The notes: generated from the sequence alone by a model not told the origin. A stretch of 64,000 bases of DNA from Hyphomicrobiaceae bacterium (GCA_020638035.1 JACKJI010000010.1:1-64000); one strand, 5' to 3'; shown: positions 44,668 to 53,540, numbered from the stretch's first letter. Program-made: numbers and translations.

Positions 44668-47001
44668 TCAATCTACCTTGGGCGCCGGGATGAAGCGGCG
44701 GATCAGCGCCGTCGTGGCGGGCAGGATCACCAGTTGCCCGATCAAGGCAGCCATCAGACAGACAGCCGTGAGTTGACCGAACTGGCGCAGTGACGGCAGG
44801 TCCGACAGCATCGTGACGCCGAGGCCCAGTGCCAGCACGATGGTCGTCAGTATGACGGCCGGCCCGATATGGTGCATCGTCTTTACCAAGGACTGGCGCG
44901 TGTGCTCGACACCGCTCCCCGTCTTCAACCGCATCTCCTCCAAGTGGTAGCGGTTGAGGAAGTGGATGGTGGAGTCGATCGCCAGCGAGAACGCAACGGT
45001 GATAGCGATGATGGAAGCGAACTGCAGACCCTGGCCCGTCAGATAGAGAAGCGTGCCGGTGGCAAAGATCGGGAACAGCGACGGCAGCACACTGGCAAGA
45101 CCGGCCAGCCAGGAGCGCAGTGCAAGACCTAAGAAGATGAAGATCACGAACATGTCGCCGACGAGACCCCAGTTGAGTTCGTCGATGAGCTTGGCGGAGT
45201 TGCGCGCCGCAATGGCGGGCAGACCAGTCACGGCGATCTCGTAACCCGGATTCGCCGCTCGGACCGGCTTCAGCGCCGCGTCGATCTGCTCGACCACGGG
45301 CAGGATCTCGCTGGCATCGATGTCGGGCATCCGGGCGGTGACCAGGACCGCGCGTTCATCGCCATCGACGAAGCGCCGGACCAGATGCTCGGGCAGGATC
45401 TTGACGTAGGACTTGAGAGTCTCGACCGAGGTGTCGCCGGCTTCGGCGAGCCAGCGCCGCAGGCTTTCCATGGACCACACGTTGCCGAGGCCGGCGCGAT
45501 GCTGGAGGACATCGTGTGCTTCCCCGATCACCTTCAACGTGTCGGGATCATAGAGCTTGTGCTGGCTGTCCCACGAAATCATGACGTGGATCGGATTGGC
45601 TCCGGTCAGCTTCTGGTCGAGCTTGGCTGTGCCGGCCAGGGCCTGCTCCTTGTCCGGCACCTGATCAGCGAGCCGGTACATGGGCACGAGCTTGGAGTAG
45701 GCGATACCGGTGGCAACGACAGCAATTATGCCCAGAGCGGAGAACAGCACCGGCCAGCGTGCGACGCCTTGGACGATTGCCTCGGTCACATGCTGCAAGA
45801 CGCCGACACCACCCTCCTCCGCGTCGCGGTCACCGACACGGGTCGCCGGCTCTTCGCTCACCAGCAGCGCTGCAAGCGTCGGCACGACGACGGCCACCGC
45901 GAAATAGGAAATACCGACCGCCATCAGGGCCGCCGTGCCGAACGTCTTGATCAGGGCGGAATCGGCAAACTGGAAGGAGAGAATGGCTAGAGCGGCGTTC
46001 ATTGCCGTCAGCAGGCACGCAGGCGCGACGTCGAGAACAGCATCCCTTGCGGCCTGAATGCGGTTGACGCCCATCAGGATGGAGCGACGCACCGAGAACA
46101 CCAGATGCATGGAATCTGAAAAGCCGGCAACAAGGATCAGCGGCGTAATGACGTTGATGAAGAGGTTCAACCGGAAGTCCAACGCACCGAGGGCGCCGAG
46201 CGTCCACAAGATGGCAATGGCAGGTCCGGCAACCGCGATGAGCGTCAGCGAGATGCGGCGAAAGAAAAGGTAGGCAACGACGATGCCGACGACAAAGCCC
46301 AGACCATTGTAGATCAGGCGGTCGCGCTCGACCGCATTGCGGATCTCCAGCTGCATGACCGGGGCGCCGGTCAGCTTGGCATTGAGGCCACTGCCTTGAA
46401 GCTCTGCATCAACCGCCTTCTGGATATTTCCGATGATCTGACGCGGCCCTTTCTCGGCCACGGCCTGACGGTCAAGCGAGATCACCATCAGCGCCAGCTC
46501 TCCATCGTCGGAGAGGAACTTGCCGGCGACGATGTCGTTCGACTTCAGCCGCGCGATCAATGCGGTGTAGGCATCACCCTCGGGCAGAAGGTCGGGTATG
46601 AGCGGCGGCGCATAGCCATTGGCGTCGGGCTTGTCGCGCGCTGAGAGCATCGAGATCAGGCCATTGACGCCCTCGGCCAGGTTGAGCTCGATGGCAAGAT
46701 TGGCGAACCGCTCCAGGTTCTCGCGGGCCAGAAGCATCGGCCCATCGACCACGACCAGCACGTCGTACTCGCTCGACGGGAAGCGGCGGTCGATCTCCTC
46801 GTACTGGCGGAACTCGGCCGTGTTGGTGCGGAACAGCTCGGAAAGCGAGTCGTCGACCTTGAGGTGCAAGAAGCCCACTACGGCGAGCGCGGTGATGATC
46901 GCGATCAGAAGCGCCGACAGCATCGGCGCCTTGAGGGCGATCAGGCCAAGCCGGTCGAGACCGAAAGAAAAACGGTAGGCGCGGCGCAGCTCTTCGCTCA
47001 T
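44668..47001 (-). CDS. RND superfamily (MMPL-type) membrane transporter
   Basis: 777 residues: twelve transmembrane helices in the RND pattern. One sits near the N-terminus (about 26-46), then a large periplasmic loop, five further helices (about 230-390), a second helix-loop-five-helix half, and a basic end. A sterol-sensing-like stretch (GFVVGIVVAYLFFRRISLTLI) is typical of MMPL/hopanoid-exporter-like proteins. Such proteins move lipids or hydrophobic molecules with proton force. No membrane-fusion or outer-membrane partner gene is next to it, but a FadL channel is encoded on the other side of the divergent promoter region. The substrate is unknown. Confidence 0.85.
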   Translation of the reverse strand: MSEELRRAYRFSFGLDRLGLIALKAPMLSALLIAIITALAVVGFLHLKVDDSLSELFRTNTAEFRQYEEIDRRFPSSEYDVLVVVDGPMLLARENLERFANLAIELNLAEGVNGLISMLSARDKPDANGYAPPLIPDLLPEGDAYTALIARLKSNDIVAGKFLSDDGELALMVISLDRQAVAEKGPRQIIGNIQKAVDAELQGSGLNAKLTGAPVMQLEIRNAVERDRLIYNGLGFVVGIVVAYLFFRRISLTLIAVAGPAIAILWTLGALGALDFRLNLFINVITPLILVAGFSDSMHLVFSVRRSILMGVNRIQAARDAVLDVAPACLLTAMNAALAILSFQFADSALIKTFGTAALMAVGISYFAVAVVVPTLAALLVSEEPATRVGDRDAEEGGVGVLQHVTEAIVQGVARWPVLFSALGIIAVVATGIAYSKLVPMYRLADQVPDKEQALAGTAKLDQKLTGANPIHVMISWDSQHKLYDPDTLKVIGEAHDVLQHRAGLGNVWSMESLRRWLAEAGDTSVETLKSYVKILPEHLVRRFVDGDERAVLVTARMPDIDASEILPVVEQIDAALKPVRAANPGYEIAVTGLPAIAARNSAKLIDELNWGLVGDMFVIFIFLGLALRSWLAGLASVLPSLFPIFATGTLLYLTGQGLQFASIIAITVAFSLAIDSTIHFLNRYHLEEMRLKTGSGVEHTRQSLVKTMHHIGPAVILTTIVLALGLGVTMLSDLPSLRQFGQLTAVCLMAALIGQLVILPATTALIRRFIPAPKVD

Positions 47002-47826
47002 GACGTGGCGGCCTCCCTGGCGGTGCGCCTCTAGTTGTTTGTCGACGCCTCGTCTTGGCCGCCGCGAATTTTCTAGGCGTGATGCTATTCGCCGCGGTTG
47101 CCGCGAACATCAATGCCGCATTGCGACGGGAACAAGGAGTTGGTCCCGAATCCGGCGCAAGCGGGCGTCACGTTGCCTTGCGCTGATACTGAACGCAAGA
47201 AGTGGGCGGGAAACTGAGCGCATCCGGCCGGGTACACGTCTTGAATGTCCCGGATGCGTGGCGCGATTGCCATGCACCCCGGCCCCGGGTCCCGACCGAT
47301 TTGCCCTGTCGGCGGACTGCCGCAGTGATGCACATAGGTTCACCAAGGCACCCACACCGCAGCTAGAGGAGCAACCGTGCTTCAACATTTCGTGTGGAAC
47401 GTGAAATTTGCGCTGCGCTGCGACACAAGCATGTTGAGGCGGCACCCGCCGATCCGGTCGCTCTACCCCTGCCTGCAGACCGCGCGACCAAGCGGTAATG
47501 CTTGGCACCTCAGGGGGCTCGCTCGGTCTTGCGAAGCAACCGCACTCGAGGGCACCAAGCGCCCGAACACTTGATGCTGCGTCGCAGCATCAAGTGTGCC
47601 TGCTACGTTTCCCAGCGGGTGGATCCGCAAGGAAAACCCGCAAATCTGCGGCTACCCGCTTGCGCCGTGCCTGCGTCGGCGACACTTTGTCCCGCGACGA
47701 CCCTGACCGAGCGCGGGCCTTCCCCACGTAGCCTGTTTCTTATCTTCGCACTTTCGAATATAGAAGGATGAAGCGCCCGGCCTCAGCGAACGGGGGACAT
47801 AGAACGCCAGCAGGGAGGACACGCCG
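47002..47826. promoter_or_regulatory. Divergent regulatory region of the lipoate/sulfur locus
   Basis: About 825 bases between the minus-strand RND gene and the plus-strand dsrE3A gene, longer than any other gap in the locus. It contains the 31-base palindrome at 47567-47597 and a near-palindrome ATTTCGTGTGGAACGTGAAAT (47387-47407). Short frames here have no family features. Promoters for both operons should lie here, but I cannot place their boxes with confidence. Confidence 0.5.
47567..47597. promoter_or_regulatory. Perfect 31-base palindrome, candidate operator
   Basis: Fifteen-base arms (ACACTTGATGCTGCG and its exact complement) flank a single central T. No T-run follows, so a terminator is unlikely. 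A dimeric regulator site is the simplest reading. It lies 230 bases upstream of dsrE3A. Confidence 0.55.
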
Positions 47827-48324
47827 ATGTCCCAGACAGATTCAAACCAGAAGAGCATGTCGATCATCGTGACCAAGGGCACGCTCGACTGGGCCTATCC
47901 GCCTTTCATCCTTGCCACGACGGCTGCGGCGATGGGTGTCAATGTATCGATGTTCTTCACGTTCTACGGGCTTGCGCTCCTGAAGAAGGATCTCGACCTG
48001 CAAATTTCGCCGCTCGGCAAACCGGACATGGTGATGCCGCTCGCTGGTATGCACATGAAGATGCCCAACATCGTCGGCGTTATTCCTGGCGTCAACGCGA
48101 TGGCGACGACGATGATGAAGAATCTCATCGCCAAGAAGGGCGTCGCTTCCATTCCGACGCTGCGCGAAGCGGCCGTGGAAAGCGACATCGAGATGATCGC
48201 CTGCCAGATGACGCTGGACCTCTTCGAAATGAAGAAGGAAGACATGATCGACGGCATCAAGCTCGGCGGCGCGGCGACCTATATGGAGAAAGCGCTGGCG
48301 TCCGACATCAATCTCTACATCTGA
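47827..48324 (+). CDS. dsrE3A: DsrE3A-like sulfurtransferase
   Basis: 165 residues. A cytoplasmic DsrE-family protein that hands sulfane sulfur to TusA in sulfur oxidisers. The N-terminal SIIVTKGTLDWAYPPFILA and FFTFYGLALLKKDLDL, and the active-site segment MIACQMTLDLFEMKKED with Cys126, match the DsrE3A branch, which is usually encoded next to tusA, as here (173 bases). The Shine-Dalgarno is GGGAGGA. It heads the plus-strand arm (dsrE3A, tusA, FadL) opposite the lipoate cluster. DsrE2-type is the closest alternative. Confidence 0.85.
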   Translation: MSQTDSNQKSMSIIVTKGTLDWAYPPFILATTAAAMGVNVSMFFTFYGLALLKKDLDLQISPLGKPDMVMPLAGMHMKMPNIVGVIPGVNAMATTMMKNLIAKKGVASIPTLREAAVESDIEMIACQMTLDLFEMKKEDMIDGIKLGGAATYMEKALASDINLYI

Positions 48325-48497
48325 GAGATCGGCACGCGATGCTCCGTGATTCGGCTGATGCTGGCGGGCGCTGACCCAATTGCCGGCGGGCCGGATCTTT
48401 GACGATAGGATCATTGTCGGTGGGGTGACGTCACCCGCGCGAGTCCCACGCCGACGGAATTGTTCAACTCTCCTTGTGAAAGAAAAGGACGACAACA

Positions 48498-48725
48498 ATG
48501 GCTGACAAGGTTCTCGACGCCAAAGGTCTCAACTGCCCGCTGCCTATCCTCAAGGCGAAAAAGGCGATCCTCGAAGTCCCCAAGGACGGCACACTGGAAG
48601 TGTTGTCGACGGACCCCGGCTCGGTTGCCGATTTCCAGGCCTTCTGCCGCACCACTGGGAACACGATGCTCGAGACGGGCGAGGACAACGGCGTCTACCG
48701 CTTCCTGATCAGGCACACGGGATAA
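48498..48725 (+). CDS. tusA: TusA sulfur carrier protein
   Basis: 75 residues. TusA carries a persulfide on the cysteine of its CPxP motif, here LNCPLPILKAKKAI with Cys13. AAGGA lies eight bases before the ATG. A second cysteine (RAFCR-type position, in QAFCRTTGN) is common in this branch. It follows dsrE3A and is ended by a strong terminator. In sulfur oxidisers this pair funnels sulfur to the heterodisulfide-reductase-like or Dsr system, so here the acceptor is probably LbpA or the DsrE protein at 34.8 kb. Confidence 0.95.
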   Translation: MADKVLDAKGLNCPLPILKAKKAILEVPKDGTLEVLSTDPGSVADFQAFCRTTGNTMLETGEDNGVYRFLIRHTG

Positions 48726-48797
48726 TCCGATAACCGGCATGTGTTGCATTGCAGCGCAACAGCGTGACCGTCAAAGCACAATTGCACAAAGAACGTA

Positions 48798-48837
48798 CAA
48801 GAGCCGCTCTCCATCAGGATGGCGGCTCTTGTTTTTT
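48798..48837 (+). terminator. Rho-independent terminator after tusA
   Basis: Ten-base stem (CAAGAGCCGC with GCGGCTCTTG), a 14-base loop and six Ts, starting 73 bases after the tusA stop. Confidence 0.9.
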
Positions 48838-48956
48838 GGAGATAAGCCGCCGCTAATATGAACGATAACGAATGCTGAAGGGCGCGTGCGAAGACGCCTG
48901 GGCTTGGGGAAGCACGAGATGGTTGCACGGCGACTGCGCCGTTAACTGGGGGGCCT

Positions 48957-50327
48957 ATGCTCAAATTTCGCACATCGATATTCGCCTTGGCGGCAATTTC
49001 TGCTGCCAGCATCGGCGCGGCTGTTCCGGCAGCGGCGACGGAAGGCTATTCCGCCATTGGTTTTGGAGCGCGTGAGAAGGCGCTCGCTGGCGCCGGCGTG
49101 GCCGATTCACGTGATGCCACAGCTGCATCGCTTAACCCCGCTGGCCTTGTGCATGTCGGCGATGAGATCACGATGTCTGTCTCGGCGTTCTCGCCGCGCA
49201 GAAGCTTCAGCACCGATGGGCCCGGGCTTCTGATCGATCAAGTCAACATAGACAGCGACAAGAACTGGTTCTTCATTCCCAACTTGGCGTGGAGCACCCG
49301 GAAGCTCGCCAACCCGTTGTTCGATGTCATGGCCTTTACCATGGTCGGTAACGGCGGCATGAATACGAGCTATCCTACATTCACCAACAATAATCTTGGA
49401 TTCTGCCCGCCGGGCTCTCAGGGTGTGTTCTGCTCTGGCAAGGCTGGAATCAATCTGCTGCAAATGGTCATGAGTGTGGCCTTTGCCAAGCAGATCGCAC
49501 CCGGCATTTCCGTCGGCGTCGCGCCGATGATGGCGCTGCAATCGTTCGACGCGCATGGCACCGATCTTTTTGCGGGTGCTTCGATCACCGGCAACGTTTC
49601 AGGTAACCGCAACGACTGGTCTGTCGGCGGCGGCGTTCGCGCAGGCGTCGAGATTGAGCCGATGAAAGGCTTCCGCATCGGTGTTGCGGGTACGTCACCG
49701 ATCTGGATGCAGGATTTTGAGAAATACGACGGCTTCTTTGCCGAGCGCGGCGGCTTTGATATTCCCGCTTCGCTGCATGCCGGTGTAGCGGTCGACATCA
49801 ATCCAGCGCTGACGCTCATGTTTGACTGGCGCTACATCTGGTACAGCTCTGTTGATTCTGTTGGCAATCCAATGGCCAATCTGGGCGGCTGCACCTTCGG
49901 AGCACCTACGGAGCCGGGCTGTCTCGGCGGTTCGCGGGGTGCCGGGTTTGGCTGGGACGACATCAATATCCTGAAGTTCGGCGTCGAGTATCGCGCCAAC
50001 GATAAACTCACGCTGCGCGCGGGCTATGCCTGGAACGAGCAGCCGATCAACAAGGCGGATGTCAGCTTCAATATTCTCGCGCCGGCTGTCACTCAGCACC
50101 ATATTACCGGTGGTCTGGAGTACAATCTCGGCAACGGTTACCACCTGGAACTTGCTGGCATGTACGCGCCTACGGGCAAAGTGACTGGTCCTGAGTTCTT
50201 CAATGCAGGTGCACAGGCACAAGGTGCACCGCTCCCGGATCAGAATGTAACGCTGGAAATGTACCAGTACGAATTCACCGTGGGCATCAAGTACAAGTTC
50301 GACGAGGTTGCGGCACCTCTCAAATAA
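48957..50327 (+). CDS. FadL-family outer membrane transport protein
   Basis: 456 residues. Signal peptide (about 1-27, ending AAATEG), then the FadL N-terminal hatch pattern GAREKALAGAGVADSRDATAA and SLNPAGLVHVGDEI, and beta-strands to the C-terminal aromatic-rich VGIKYKF. FadL proteins let hydrophobic compounds such as fatty acids or aromatics through the outer membrane. Two short loops hold paired cysteines (FCPPGSQGVFC and GCTFGAPTEPGC), probably disulfides. It has its own start after the tusA terminator and ends in a strong terminator. With the RND transporter it suggests traffic of a hydrophobic substrate, perhaps sulfur itself or an organosulfur compound. Confidence 0.9.
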   Translation: MLKFRTSIFALAAISAASIGAAVPAAATEGYSAIGFGAREKALAGAGVADSRDATAASLNPAGLVHVGDEITMSVSAFSPRRSFSTDGPGLLIDQVNIDSDKNWFFIPNLAWSTRKLANPLFDVMAFTMVGNGGMNTSYPTFTNNNLGFCPPGSQGVFCSGKAGINLLQMVMSVAFAKQIAPGISVGVAPMMALQSFDAHGTDLFAGASITGNVSGNRNDWSVGGGVRAGVEIEPMKGFRIGVAGTSPIWMQDFEKYDGFFAERGGFDIPASLHAGVAVDINPALTLMFDWRYIWYSSVDSVGNPMANLGGCTFGAPTEPGCLGGSRGAGFGWDDINILKFGVEYRANDKLTLRAGYAWNEQPINKADVSFNILAPAVTQHHITGGLEYNLGNGYHLELAGMYAPTGKVTGPEFFNAGAQAQGAPLPDQNVTLEMYQYEFTVGIKYKFDEVAAPLK

Positions 50328-50360
50328 GTTACCGAACGACCCGATCTCTCTCCCGAATGC

Positions 50361-50395
50361 GCCCGCGGCTTCTGCCGCGGGCGTCTTCTTTTTCG
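50361..50395 (+). terminator. Rho-independent terminator after the FadL gene
   Basis: Nine-base stem (GCCCGCGGC with GCCGCGGGC), TTCT loop and a T-rich tail, 34 bases after the stop codon. Confidence 0.88.
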
Positions 50396-50604
50396 CCAAC
50401 GCGACTTGAATTGGCGACTTCGGACGGTCATCGCGTTGGCGAATCACCGTCGCAACGATACCGCCAAAATTCGGCCGCAGCGCAACGATCTTCTCCGCGA
50501 TCGGAAGTGCCTTGGCACGGTGGCGATGCGCGTCTTGCGGCGTAGTTTCTTGGGCATCGCAATGTTGAAGAGATCGCAATCCCAATAGGAAGACCGAGGT
50601 GTTG

Positions 50605-51675
50605 ATGCTTGACCACGCATCGCGCGCAAGTTCGCTGCACCGTGCGCCCTGGCGCGCACGTAGCCTTTTGGGGCCAATGATTGTGCTTGGCGTCGTCGTA
50701 CTTCTGATCGGGTTGGCTGCACCACATCCGCTGCGGGCGCAATCGGGCGATGCTCCTTCCCCAGTGGCTGCTCCGGTGAAGTCCGCGCAAGCGGATACCA
50801 GCCTGCGGCAGGCGCCCAACAGTCGCGTCGCGATGGTTCTGCCGCCAGCCTTCCAGCCGGCTCGGCTCTATTCCGGTTTCGAGGACGAACGCAACGGAAT
50901 TTCCTTCGTCATCTTCGAGGCGCCCGCTGCCGCCTTCGACGAGATGCGAACCGCCTTCACGCCAGAATCGCTTGCCGCGCGGGGCCTGACGGATGGACGT
51001 GCCGGGCGATTGAAGCGCAACGACGAACACATCTACATGCAAGCGCGGCAGTCCTCACCTGCCGGGATCTATTCCAAGTTCTTCGTGCTGTTTCGCACCG
51101 GGGACCAGACGGTGCTGGTCACCGCCAACGTTCCGGAAAGAGCGCTGGAGACCCATGCGACGAATGCCGAGACCATCGAATCGGCCCTTGCCTCCGCAGT
51201 GACGGTCGCAGTCACTGACATCAAGGAGCTTTACCGATTTGGCTACCTGGGTCCGTTCAAGGAGGCGGGGCGGGTTGCAGGCACATCCAAACTCTACACG
51301 CCCGATGGACGCCTGGAGCCGGAGCGCAAGGGACTGTCGCGTCCCGCGCTGATCGTTGCGCCTTCGATCGACAAGCGTCCGGTCGGCGATGTCGCAACGA
51401 CGGCCAAGGCCTTGCTCCAGACGCTCGCAGGCTACCGTGACATCTCGATAGGCGTTCCAGAGCCGGTGACCGTCTCGGGGCTCAAAGGGGTGTCGCTGCA
51501 GGGGGAGGCAAAGGATGCGCAATCGGGTGCCGAGATCGTCATCCATCAGGTCCTGCTGGTGGCACATGACGGCGGTTATTACAGGCTCGTCGGGCTGGTC
51601 CCCAAGGCCGATGCAGAGAGGCTGTTGCCTGAATTGCAGCGCATCACCCAGAGCTTTCAGATCCTCGGCGGCTGA
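50605..51675 (+). CDS. Secreted protein of unknown function
   Basis: 356 residues from the ATG at 50605 (GAGG seven bases upstream; a GTG two codons earlier is also open). A long signal or anchor segment (about 25-46, ending LRAQSG) precedes about 300 residues of mixed alpha/beta sequence. Features: SRVAMVLPPAFQPARLYSGFE, a long segment with FVLFRTGDQTVLVTANVP, and a C-terminal YYRLVGLVPKADAERLLPEL. No catalytic motif is visible. Related proteins occur as conserved hypotheticals in alphaproteobacteria. It may act in the periplasm. Not obviously part of the sulfur locus, since a terminator separates them. Confidence 0.65.
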   Translation: MLDHASRASSLHRAPWRARSLLGPMIVLGVVVLLIGLAAPHPLRAQSGDAPSPVAAPVKSAQADTSLRQAPNSRVAMVLPPAFQPARLYSGFEDERNGISFVIFEAPAAAFDEMRTAFTPESLAARGLTDGRAGRLKRNDEHIYMQARQSSPAGIYSKFFVLFRTGDQTVLVTANVPERALETHATNAETIESALASAVTVAVTDIKELYRFGYLGPFKEAGRVAGTSKLYTPDGRLEPERKGLSRPALIVAPSIDKRPVGDVATTAKALLQTLAGYRDISIGVPEPVTVSGLKGVSLQGEAKDAQSGAEIVIHQVLLVAHDGGYYRLVGLVPKADAERLLPELQRITQSFQILGG

Positions 51676-51947
51676 GACGTTCTAAATCTCTGATTGGACT
51701 ATATTTTTGTTGCGGCGCCGAGATGTCGTCCAGGCGTCGCGTTCCTTCACCGAGATTTGACGGGCGCTGATCCCCTCCCTGCCGCCACCATGCGCCCAAA
51801 CGCCGTCAACTCCCTGGTCCGCACCCGCTTGAAACGGGTCTTGAAAGCGACTATGAGGGGGGCTCGACGAATTCCCGACAGATCGTGGGTCGCTGTGGTG
51901 GTCAATCTGCCGCGCCGCCCTCCTGTTTGCGGCGTGGAGCGAAAGCC

Positions 51948-52172
51948 ATGAAGAAAGACGCAGATCTGCATCCGAACTATCACCAGATCAAAGTGGTGAT
52001 GACGGACGGCACCGAGTTCACCACCTACTCGACCTACGGCAAGGAGGGCGACACCCTCCATCTTGACATCGATCCCAGTTCGCACCCGGCATGGACCGGC
52101 GGCGACGGCAAGCTCATGGACCGCGCCGGCCGCGTGTCCAAGTTCAAGAAGAAGTTCGAAGGTCTGTTCTAA
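51948..52172 (+). CDS. rpmE: 50S ribosomal protein L31
   Basis: 74 residues from the ATG at 51948 (GGAG upstream). [17 protein letters not shown] begins the L31 fold, and [19 protein letters not shown] ends it. The zinc-binding cysteines of the classical L31 are absent, so this is the zinc-free form common in alphaproteobacteria. A terminator follows. The 270 bases upstream hold no gene and may include the promoter. Confidence 0.95.
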   Translation: MKKDADLHPNYHQIKVVMTDGTEFTTYSTYGKEGDTLHLDIDPSSHPAWTGGDGKLMDRAGRVSKFKKKFEGLF

Positions 52173-52242
52173 CGGGCTTTGCGCCGGTCATCGTCAATGT
52201 GCGACGACCTGGCAATTGGCCACATGAACACTCTGAAATCAG

Positions 52243-52269
52243 AAAGGCCCGGCGTGACCGGGCCTTTTT
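52243..52269 (+). terminator. Rho-independent terminator after rpmE
   Basis: Ten-base stem (AAAGGCCCGG with CCGGGCCTTT), a 5-base loop CGTGA and a T-run, 71 bases after the stop and 47 bases before the convergent rcdA stop. The A-rich 5' side makes it usable from both strands. Confidence 0.88.
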
Positions 52270-52315
52270 CGTTTTGCGCCGAATTGCTGCGAAACCGGTG
52301 GCTGCGCCTGCTGGA

Positions 52316-52861
52316 TCAGCCTGCCTTGCTGCCGAATGCCCGCGCCAACCGGCTCATCTGCTCGGCAACCGGGTTGGCGGCAATCGGCACGACGTTCGTT
52401 TCGGGATCATGCATTGCCTTGTCGAGCTGAACCACACGATCGTGAAGCTTGAAGCTCTCTTCGATCAAGGCGCGCAAACCCTCCGGCAGATCAGCAAACC
52501 CGGCGATGTGAGAGGGACGGCCAATCGACTTCAGCTTCAGTCGCTGACGCTTGCGGCGCGCTTCCTCGCTCGTGATCTCGCCCTCTTTCAGCGCACGGCG
52601 CACAAGGAGCCACGACGCCAAGTCGAGCAGCCGCGTCGTGAGACGCATGCTTTCAGTTGCATAGAGGATGCTTGCTGGCGGCTTCAGCGCCTTCGCCTCG
52701 CGCCGGCCTGGACCATCAAGGTAGGCAGCCGTCGTCTCGACCAGCAACATGCCTTCCTTGAACACCTGGTCGAACTGAGCCGACGCCTGGAAACGCTCAC
52801 CGAATGAAACGGTTATGGCGTTGCCCGCCCGCCCGTCAGAACCATGTAATTCCATCGTCAT
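52316..52861 (-). CDS. rcdA: RcdA family (DUF1465) regulator of CtrA degradation
   Basis: 181 residues. RcdA is the adaptor that, with CpdR and PopA, brings CtrA and other targets to ClpXP at the cell pole in Caulobacter. The whole family signature is here: QFDQVFKEGMLLVETTAAYL, DGPGRREAKALKPP and YATESMRLTTRLLDLASWLL. The gene is highly conserved in alphaproteobacteria. Start: the ATG at 52861 is chosen over 52855, without a strong Shine-Dalgarno for either. It is convergent with rpmE and has a long upstream region with a CtrA-like box. Confidence 0.88.
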   Translation of the reverse strand: MTMELHGSDGRAGNAITVSFGERFQASAQFDQVFKEGMLLVETTAAYLDGPGRREAKALKPPASILYATESMRLTTRLLDLASWLLVRRALKEGEITSEEARRKRQRLKLKSIGRPSHIAGFADLPEGLRALIEESFKLHDRVVQLDKAMHDPETNVVPIAANPVAEQMSRLARAFGSKAG

Positions 52862-53103
52862 GCTACGCCGTGACACAAACTCAAACTCTCGACTAACTGT
52901 AACACCCGATCAACCTAGATGACCACGGTTAACAAGGTGGTCAATTCGGGTCGATTCATGACGCAGGACGTGTCCGCTTGTGGGCAACTGCCGCGTCCTG
53001 GAGATTGGCTTGCAAGATCGGCGCCGCTGAGACGGTGCAGAGAACGGTTGGTTGCAGGCCCGTCACGCGACCTCCCCATGCCCCAAAACGCTGTGCCAAA
53101 AGG

Positions 53104-53132
53104 AAAAAAGAGCCGCCAGGGCGTGGCGGCTC
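53104..53132 (-). terminator. Rho-independent terminator, minus strand
   Basis: Eight-base stem (GAGCCGCC with GGCGGCTC) and a 7-base loop, followed on the minus strand by six Ts. It would end transcription coming from the DUF1192 gene or from a small RNA upstream of rcdA. Confidence 0.85.
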
Positions 53133-53219
53133 GAAAGTCAACAGGGAGGCGTCAAACAGAGTGACATGTGCCACTCGGGATCCAGAGATCTGGATGACTG
53201 CATTGTTGGGTGATCAGGG

Positions 53220-53234
53220 TTAGAAAACCGTTAA
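53220..53234. promoter_or_regulatory. CtrA-like binding box
   Basis: TTAG-N7-TTAA on the plus strand matches the CtrA consensus TTAA-N7-TTAA at seven of eight positions. It is about 360 bases upstream of rcdA, and one such match could occur by chance. Confidence 0.3.
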
Positions 53235-53348
53235 GCGCTGGCCCGAAATCGTGCGCTGAGGGACGCGTGGCGCGAGATGTACAGGGGGACTTCGGGCGAG
53301 GTTCGCATAAATGGACCCGCCCGGCGCAGGAAGCGGATCGAGCGCCGC

Positions 53349-53540
53349 TCAGGACTTGAACAGGGCACTCGCCGCGGCCTCATGGGCACGTTTGCGTTCC
53401 AGTTCGCCCGTTACCCGGGCGATCTCTGCCTGGAGTGCTTCGATGCGGTGCTCCAATTCGGCAATCGAAAGGCCGGAAAGATCGGTGCCGATCGCCAAGG
53501 CCGCCGCCTGCTGCTTCGGCCTCACCTCATCCCAGTCCAT
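53349..53540 (-). CDS. DUF1192 small protein
   Basis: 63 residues, full length for DUF1192, a small alphaproteobacterial family. GLSIAELEHRIEALQAEIARV is the conserved coiled-coil-like core, and the protein starts MDWDEVRPK. No function is known. It is upstream of rcdA on the same strand, with a terminator between them, and opposite to the quinone oxidoreductase gene. Confidence 0.88.
   Translation of the reverse strand: MDWDEVRPKQQAAALAIGTDLSGLSIAELEHRIEALQAEIARVTGELERKRAHEAAASALFKS

Larger units (their letters stand above)
52862..53348. other. Region upstream of rcdA
   Basis: 487 bases without a gene that I can support. It holds the minus-strand terminator at 53104-53132 and a CtrA-like box at 53220-53234. 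Between the DUF1192 gene and that terminator (about 215 bases on the minus strand) a short RNA could be encoded, but nothing specific is visible. Confidence 0.4.

Noticed and set aside
47377..47574. 65-codon plus-strand frame in the sulfur-locus control region
   Set aside because: No family features and no ribosome-binding site; it runs into the palindrome.
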